Assembly: GCA_963693305.1 (NCBI GenBank)
Contig: OY855904.1
Location: forward strand, 30,610,224 to 30,674,223
Reading direction: 5' to 3'
Source of the DNA: Meandrina meandrites
Lineage: Eukaryota > Cnidaria > Anthozoa > Scleractinia > Meandrinidae
Length of the DNA: 64,000 nt
Shown here: in pieces, positions 57,487 to 64,000 of the stretch
Position numbering within the stretch: the stretch's first letter is position 1
Layout: each line of letters opens with the position of its first letter
Notes under the pieces: model-generated
The model's input: the letters and a program-made list of their open reading frames with translations, nothing else
The model's database searches: none
Told to the model about the DNA's origin: nothing
Made by a program: the position numbers and the translations under genes

Positions 57487-60400
57487 GTAATATTGAATTA
57501 ATGCTTGTAAGGTAGATGGTATGGTTTTAGCATAATCGGTTTTGCCAGACACTCAGCCCTGTTTGTTTGGCCGGAAATCCGTGAATCTGATCGGTTCTCG
57601 TATCGTTTTCTATTTAACAATTAAATTACTTGCCCTTGTTGTCCATGAGCGAATAGTCAACGAGGTACTGCCGAGTTGACCATTGCTCATAGAAAACTAG
57701 AGTTTGGAAGGATGTGGCCATCGTGTACACGCTTGTGTGCTGCATAGTTAAATTTTTTTGTCGCAATTTTTGGGGTTGACCGTGCACAAAACCTGACAAA
57801 ACACAATAGGTGGTTACGCGTGTTCTTGCAACTAACCAATAAAAACATTGTGATTATGTAACTCTTGCATAGTGTATGAGTGCAAAACAAAAGATGTGGA
57901 CGATCGTGTACCTTCCAACCTAAATTTTGGCCTCTTTGTTTGCTCTTTTAATGTTTGCCGGTCTTCCTAACCATTAACTATGTGTGCTGTTTCGACTTCT
58001 CCCAAACTCATTCGAGTGGATCTGCAGTAGGGACTTGTGGACAGCGGTCAGACACACTGCGCGCACACACGTCATTCCAGATGTCTCAAGTAAAGTTGAA
58101 ATCTCCACTTTCCGTGTAAATTTGATCATTTATATCTATATAATTATTGCCGATAAGCCGTAATCTCTAATCCAGATCTCACTTTTTCTCACACCACTTA
58201 GTCGTGGGAGATCTGGGTAACATAGTCCATAGGCCCAGACCCCAAAATTAGGCATTTGGTACCATTCGGAGGGACAAATGCTATCATATATTTTTCGAAT
58301 CCTTGAACATTCTAATTCTTTTTGATATGTGATAGAAATTCCAAAAGAGCAGCTTTCTTGCTTAGATCACGTGATTTCTGACGTCATCTTTCCAAAATCA
58401 ATGTTGCATTTTAATGACAAATGAAAGCAAGGGACCGCGGACGAAAATGCTGCTGGTGTACGTAGGAGCTACTGACAGCTCTGATAGCCAAAAATAAAAT
58501 ACAAAGACAATAAACTGAGTTTGCATTTTTGACTTTCAGTTTGGACTCTATCATGTCGTTGTCCCGTTAAGGTTTTTAATTTCTACGTAGTGTCAGCCTT
58601 GCAGTTTATTGTCTTTGCATTTTAATGCTCGAAGGGTAATGAAAAATCACTTTATCGAAACTTCAAACACGTAAATGTTGTGAGGGAAACCTGACAAAGT
58701 ACACGAAAGGCAGCTGATGCTACTCAAGAGCTTTTGACGCACTTAAGGGTTTTCTCTGTATGGTTTCCATGGCAACAAAGCCGGATTGCAATATAGACCT
58801 GTTATATATCGAGACTGATGTTAGAATTTCAAAATATGGAACGAGTTTTTAAATGAATCAGGTAGAAAAAAAACGGATTTTATTTAACAGTGCGGACCGA
58901 TTATTAGTTGTACTGAACTCTCTTTCTTATAAAAATGAAAGCATTTCGAGCCAACAGATGCGCGCGGGAGGCGGCCTCATTTGACTAAAGCGCGAGGAGG
59001 TGTTTATCTAACGCCCAGGGGGGGTACTCGAAGTATACTTGACGGGGGGAGGGTCCGACGGAGCTTCATATTGCAAACCCAAAAAAATACACAAACCAGA
59101 AATTTTAGACCCAAAAAAATACCTGGCATCAAAATTTCCAACCCAAAAAAATACAAGACTAAATATTAACGGTTTTTCCGGAACACACGTCGCCGAAAAA
59201 AAGTTGGAATGAATATTTTTCTGATCCACTGATCGCAACGAAAACCCGAAACGAATAGTTCGCTCGGAGATAACACTCAAAAAAATACACGTATTTTTAT
59301 GAGACCTACAAAAATACCTGACAGATCACTTAACCCAAAAAATTATCGAGCTTGTAAATTTTCAACCCAAGAAAATACGTCGGACCCCCCCGTCATGTAT
59401 ACTTCGAGTACCCCCCACTGGGATCTAAGGTCATTGAAATTACAAATCTTGCCAGTGTATCTTATAAACTTTTTTTCTTTTTACATATTCTTGCCATAAA
59501 GAACATAAAAATCTTGTAAATTTGATATCGATTCAGTGCTTTGTTTAGAGGATAAAGCATTTTGACATTTGCGATGTCCCGGATGAACGTGTTTCTTAAT
59601 TGTCACAAAAACGTGTATTCCGGCTTCATTGTGTTGTTCAATTACAGACGCTACATCAATTACAAAGTAACATCTAAAATAATGTTAAGTGAAGATGAAT
59701 ACTATTAACGGAAGAGTTTTCTCGACTGATTATACATTTCTTTGGCCGCCCTATTTGTGCCCCAAATTAAAGAGGCAAACAAACATTGTGGCTGCATACT
59801 CAACACTGTTTTGTCTCACAATTATTTTCTCAAGAACTCGGTTGTAAAGAATGCCACAGAGCTTTAATTTGGCCTGCTCTATTAACCAATTCCTCTCTAC
59901 ACCCAGGTGTATAAATGGTACTGGCGAACGTTACTGCAGGGGGGGGAAGGAGCCCTGCGATGGATAAGCATCCCATCCAGGGGGATTAGCAATAGTGCTA
60001 GTCGCTTAATGCTACAGATACCGGGATAAGCTCCAGCCTGATGGGTCACTTAGCTCAAACACAAACTTTCCCTACTTACCATAAACCCATAGTTTTCAAG
60101 GACGTTTTTCATACGAACAAATGTTAGACCATGTTATGACGGATCTATTAGTTCTACGAGATATGATAAAAGTTGTTTTCAGTGAAAGCAAGGAAACTGG
60201 ATACAACTCGAGATCATTATTAAATAAATTCCGAAGTTCTTTAGACAGAAGAGAACAACTCAACTCAGAAGAAAACACCACAAGCCGACACGAGCAACTT
60301 ACAGCGTGTTTGTCAAACTTTCGAGACCTGTGAAATGTGGTAGTGTAACCCACAAAATATTCGGAACGAGAGGGCATTTAGGCTTGAATGCTAAATAACG

Positions 60401-63400
60401 GTTCTGACTGAGAAACAGTCATTTTTCCCTTTCTGAAAAATTAGAACATCATAGAACTTAAAGCTGTCTAGTCTGTTCATACTCAACTTCAATCCGTTCT
60501 TGAAATAAATAAATAAATTGACGTCTTTTAAAAGAAATCTTCCGAAGAGCTCGCGAAGAACACGAACTTCGAAAATTGTAGCCTATCAGCGGCGGCACAT
60601 TGACCACATTGTTTTTGGACACTTCCTCCTCGCGGACTGATATATCAGCCAACCCAGTCCAACTACTTACGTTCTCTTTTTTCAATTTTGCACGAAGGTG
60701 CAGTTAAATTCAAAGCAACTTTTTCTTCTATGCGTGCTCTATCGTCTGTTCAAATATTATTCCATAATTTTCTTGCTCGAGGATTAGAGCACTTAACCAG
60801 CATTGTTAAAGTGTCAACGATGCTCTGTTTTGTTCTTGCTAATTTAGCCACTGTCGCTGGAGGGAGTTGGGTTCCAAAGTGTCACGTCAGGCCTGGACAG
60901 CGATACCACTGACCTTGTGAGACATTTTAGAAAGGCAAGGGAGGTATTACTCTGAGGTAGTGGTTTTTCATTTTCTTGGGTCGAACAGGAGCCGTTTTAA
61001 TTCCTAATTGCGAGAAGGACTTATAACTCCCTCCTGGGCGGTTTACACTTCTAATTACCACAATGTAACTCAAGTTCTTCTGAAACATTTACTGCATTTT
61101 TGCACAGCTCTCACGGCTGGGTGACCACCAACCTTGTCCCCGGGCGTTCTTTAAAGATGTCACTGCTAATGAGCTGAGAATGCTAGTGAATAGGCGGTGG
61201 TCATATTATTTGAACAGCTTCTTGTGTCTTAATTTCATCGATACTGTTGCATTACGTGCTGCTCCCTTATTGTGATAATTGATGATAAAGAATATGTTGT
61301 ATTTCTGGCCAGCTGTAGTCAATTACAAACAGTTCGAGGAGAGTTTGAGGCCTTTACCGGCGCCAAGTGCGAAAAGAACAGATAATGTAATAAAGTCGAT
61401 TGTTTCGTCTGCCCGGAAGTTTGAATGGCTCTATATTTTTTGGAACGTTTCATATATATGCTTTTCTAATTACCTGAATTTTTTTTTCAAATCGTAGATT
61501 GTGGTTTTGCATTTGAAGATCTTTTTTGGCGGGGGTTTTAGCCACCTCGCGTCTATTTCGGAGCTTATCTAATTCCCGCTTTAACGGCAACATTTGCGGT
61601 GATAAAACAGACGGAATTTCCTTTCTCCAGCAATGTTGAGGACTGATTTCAATCCTCCATCTATTGTGGTGCTTTTAAATCGTCGCTGTTGTCATCATTG
61701 CAATAAATGACATGAAAGGGGTTGATTTTTCACCCAGCTGAAGCTGAATGGTGTTTCTCCAATGTACAGAGGATTTTAAGGTAAAAGTTGAGATGCGGTG
61801 ATTACCGCCTACAAAGAACGTATCTGTCTGCCATACTTTACGACGCATTTTTATCATTTGGCCAGTGACGACTCTTCCATGGTTATTTTGACATTCTTTG
61901 AGCTCATCCCACCCCACCAACCGGGTTCCTTTCCTGTTTTGCGCACCTGTCCTCGCATTAGCCAATCTCAAACTTGATTACAGGAAATATCATCTATATA
62001 TTACATCTTCTGCCGTAAATGCCCCAAAGAAGTTTTCATGAGTAATGCAGGAGACATATTGACTGAATACTTTAGGAAACATCGCCTCGAGGTGCGATAC
62101 CACAACAGAGACTCCATGTACATCTGATTGATGCATTTCGATGATAATGAATGCCTCAGCCCATTCAATTCAAGACGTCCTTGTTCCATGGTGCAATCAG
62201 GTTTAGTAATGGAATTTGCGGACAGCGCAATGCAATATCTTTTAATTTAGAACGCTTGTATCTCTTGGCAACAACCACGATTCTTTTTTTCTGTTATCTT
62301 TTTGTTAAACACGCGCACGTGCCATCTTGGCGGGCATCTTGGCGCGCGCAAACATTTTTGAATTATTTGCGTACGACTGCAGAGAACAAACTGTGTTTTC
62401 CAACATAGTTGTTAGCTTTTCCGAAAAAAGGCAGCAGTGCACAAACATCGGGAAACCAGTACCGAGCTAAATAACGTGGATGAAACAAACGTTTATTTCA
62501 AACATCAGAACAATATTGATATCCTTTCGCGCCTCGAGAAAATATTTCTGGACGGATATTGTAAATTAATTATATAAATAATTCTCTTTTAGATTCCGTC
62601 AAAATTCCTAAAAATAGTTTTCTTTAGTTTTAACTACAATCTTAATCTTTTTAGAGATTTCTTTGTCCTTTCCTGGGGATTTAAATCAATAAATTAAGAC
62701 CAAAATAACCGTACACGTTAGTACGGCCGCCATCTTGGATTTACCCAGAATGCAATTCAGGACCTTCAAACAGTATTTTGTTCTGTTTTAGTGATTAATT
62801 CAAACTTTCACCATTTTATTGAGTGAACTAGTTAGTAATCATGTTTCCAATACTGCAAGATGAAATTGAGCAAAAATAGACCATAATAGGAGTTGTAAAT
62901 TATAGCTCAATTTCAGCCTCGTTTTCGTGCAGAAGGAGAATTTTATACCCTTAAAAAATCCTACTAAGCTACTCTTTCATGATTGCTATCAGCTCAATTT
63001 TGAAACTCCTTTAGATGAACTTTAATCTGATACCACTCATTATTTGTCCCTTTGAATGGTACCGAAATCTGCTCGGGCCCACTAACACTGTTCAGTAAAA
63101 CTAAATTCCCTTCATAAATACCCTTGTTCCTTCGCTATTTCAATTTATTTTCAGGTTAATTTTAGATTATATTTTCAAACCATGCGTAGTCTATGTGTTA
63201 TGTTTGTTGCCGCTGTTTGTATTTTATTCCTTGTTAAATTCCCTTTTCTTTTAATTACAGGTTGGAACTTGGGAAGAATGCGTGACACTGATTCAGGGAA
63301 AACCTTCAATAAAGTCGAGTAACAAAACTTCTCGTAGGGACGACAACCTAATCCTCCAAACTTATGTTTCCAGAGAATGCCAGTCAATAAGGCAAGAGAG

Positions 63401-64000
63401 TTTTCGTCATCCTATCCCTTCCGATACAGAACTTGACTTTCCAATTGCCTTCACGATTTCTGCTTATAAGTCTGCTCAACTTTTGGAAAAGCTCTTACAA
63501 GCCATTTACATGCCTCAAAACATTTACTGCATTCACGTCGATTTAAAATCTCCTGAAACATTTCGTTCGGCAGTCGCCGAAATGACTCGCTGTCTACCAA
63601 ATGTATTTTTGACGTTAAAGAGAGTCGATGTTATATATCCACATATTAGTATATTGTACGCGCAGTTCAACTGCATGGAGGACTTGCTAAAGACTAGCAA
63701 GGACTGGAAGTATTTGATTAATCTTGTGGGCCAGGATTTCCCTCTTTATAACAATCGTGAACTAGTTAGCGCCTTACGCGGTCTCAATGGCAAGAATAAT
63801 ATCGAAAGCTTCTATCATTCGCTAGTAAAACAACGCACTGAATACGCATTCGAGTTCAAACGACAAGCAGGAGGATTAGACCACGGAGCTTACATATATC
63901 ACAAAACATCGAGAAAGAAATCACCACCACCGTTTGGCATTGAACTTTTTAAAGGCGCAAATCACGTCGCATTGACAAAGGCATTCGTTGAATACATTCT
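57313..64000 (+). CDS. GCNT: Core-2/I-branching beta-1,6-GlcNAc-transferase, copy b (GT14), truncated by window end
   Basis: Exons 57313-57486 and 63261-64000 (incomplete). 58 plus 246 codons are visible, with no stop or frameshift. Its sequence follows copy a closely: same membrane segment type (ILLCLLIFSLLLTFWLV), VGTWEEC at the exon 2 start, then FPIAFTISAYKSAQLLEKLL, YMPQNIYCIHVD and WKYLINLVGQDFPLYNN. The catalytic Glu region lies beyond the window. One residue is gained in the stem. The intron is 5774 bp against 497 bp in copy a; its first 700 bp or so still match copy a's intron around and between inserted elements. Substrate not determined. Both copies look intact so far. Confidence 0.88.
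57642..57694. repeat. Hairpin repeat, copy 2
   Basis: Arms CCATGAGCGAATAGTCAAC and GTTGACCATTGCTCATAG; a relative of 11696-11749. Inside GCNT copy b intron 1. Confidence 0.6.
57747..57981 (-). mobile_element. Inverted copy of the 56896-57173 MITE in GCNT copy b intron
   Basis: The reverse complement matches 56896-57130 over about 235 bp, with roughly 85 percent similarity by eye. Copy b exon 1 lies between the two. Confidence 0.75.
58495..58625. mobile_element. Small MITE (AAAGACAATAAACTG ends)
   Basis: Ends TAAAATACAAAGACAATAAA and TTTATTGTCTTTGCATTTTA are inverted copies with one mismatch, 131 bp apart end to end. Confidence 0.65.
59014..59422. mobile_element. MITE with CCCAG ends and near-perfect 8-bp target duplication
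   Basis: The inverted ends of about 45 bp contain GGGGGGTACTCGAAGTATAC and CGGGGGGAGGGTCCGACG, mirrored on the right. ATCTAACG (59006-59013) and ATCTAAGG (59423-59430) match at 7 of 8 bases. The interior repeats ACCCAAAAAAATAC several times. Probably hAT-type. Confidence 0.75.
59886..60050 (+). mobile_element. SINE 3 prime fragment
   Basis: CTACACCCAGGTGTATAAAT, GCATCCCATCCAGGGGG and GGGATAAGCTCCAGCCTGAT match the body and tail of the SINE at 27265; the tRNA-like head is missing (5 prime truncation). Confidence 0.65.
60051..63240. other. GCNT copy b intron, no recognisable gene
   Basis: Short ORFs on both strands have no recognised family, and no splice-bounded exon chain is visible. The source of this roughly 3 kb of extra intron sequence is unknown. 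Confidence 0.4.
62726..62753 (+). promoter_or_regulatory. YY1-like site next to a ZNF143-like word
   Basis: GCCGCCATCTTGG is a full YY1 consensus. It is followed by TTACCCAGAATGCA, which partly resembles the ZNF143/Staf motif. Located 0.5 kb before GCNT copy b exon 2. May be a chance or repeat-borne match. Confidence 0.3.
63261..64000 (+). CDS. GCNT: GCNT copy b exon 2, partial
   Basis: Follows acceptor TTTTAATTACAG, identical to copy a. Open for 246 codons plus two bases to the end of the window. Ends just before the catalytic region, in the VALTKAFVEYI stretch. Confidence 0.88.

Noticed and set aside
60121..60912. Short ORFs as coding exons in the GCNT copy b intron
   Set aside because: No recognised family, no flanking splice signals and no shared frame.

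Overview
Eukaryotic (metazoan) nuclear DNA, most likely from an anthozoan cnidarian such as a stony coral. Grounds: AT-rich sequence, small coding exons with GT-AG introns, animal gene families (PRRC1 and GT14 core-2 beta-1,6-GlcNAc-transferases), a tRNA-derived SINE with the conserved 'CCACCCAGGTGTATAAATGG' body, and many small inverted-repeat DNA elements. The species call is inference; no database search was possible. Most of the window is non-coding or repeat.

Firm genes. (1) PRRC1, + strand, 2310-9294: five exons join in frame to a 358-residue protein. (2) A tandem pair of two-exon Golgi glycosyltransferases of the GCNT/GT14 family, + strand: copy a (44656-46421, complete, 422 aa) and copy b (57313 to the window end, truncated by the window). 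Their introns are related, but copy b's is swollen from 497 bp to 5774 bp. Weaker candidates are a spliced short-ORF transcript near 13.0-17.1 kb, an in-frame two-exon minus-strand gene end at 26695-28165, and exon-like relics at 33.5 and 34.3 kb.

Layout. 0-2.3 kb: upstream region with inverted-repeat elements. 2.3-9.3 kb: PRRC1, whose introns carry a hAT-like element with a perfect 8-bp target duplication, a CAGGG-ended element and a 454-bp foldback element with a 7-bp target duplication. 9.3-25.6 kb: gene-poor, AT-rich, with nested inverted repeats, a 74-82 bp satellite and a 2.5 kb inverted-repeat structure. 25.7-26.4 kb: (TTGG)n array. 26.7-34.5 kb: SINE and exon-relic modules plus a triply nested foldback. 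36.6-37.5 kb: a Pack-MULE-like element (about 130-bp terminal inverted repeats, 9-bp target duplication) holding a RecQ-like helicase fragment. 39 kb: Penelope-like GIY-YIG remnant. 41 kb: hAT element with a broken transposase tail. 44.6-46.4 kb: GCNT copy a. 47.3-52 kb: a 36-bp minisatellite of about 107 regular units with long ORFs on both strands. 52-57 kb: tandem and nested inverted-repeat elements. 57.2-64 kb: GCNT copy b.

How parts work together. The two GCNT copies probably arose by local duplication and then diverged by transposon load. The minisatellite and transposon cluster lie between them, and two opposite-facing copies of one element bracket the membrane-anchor exon of copy b.
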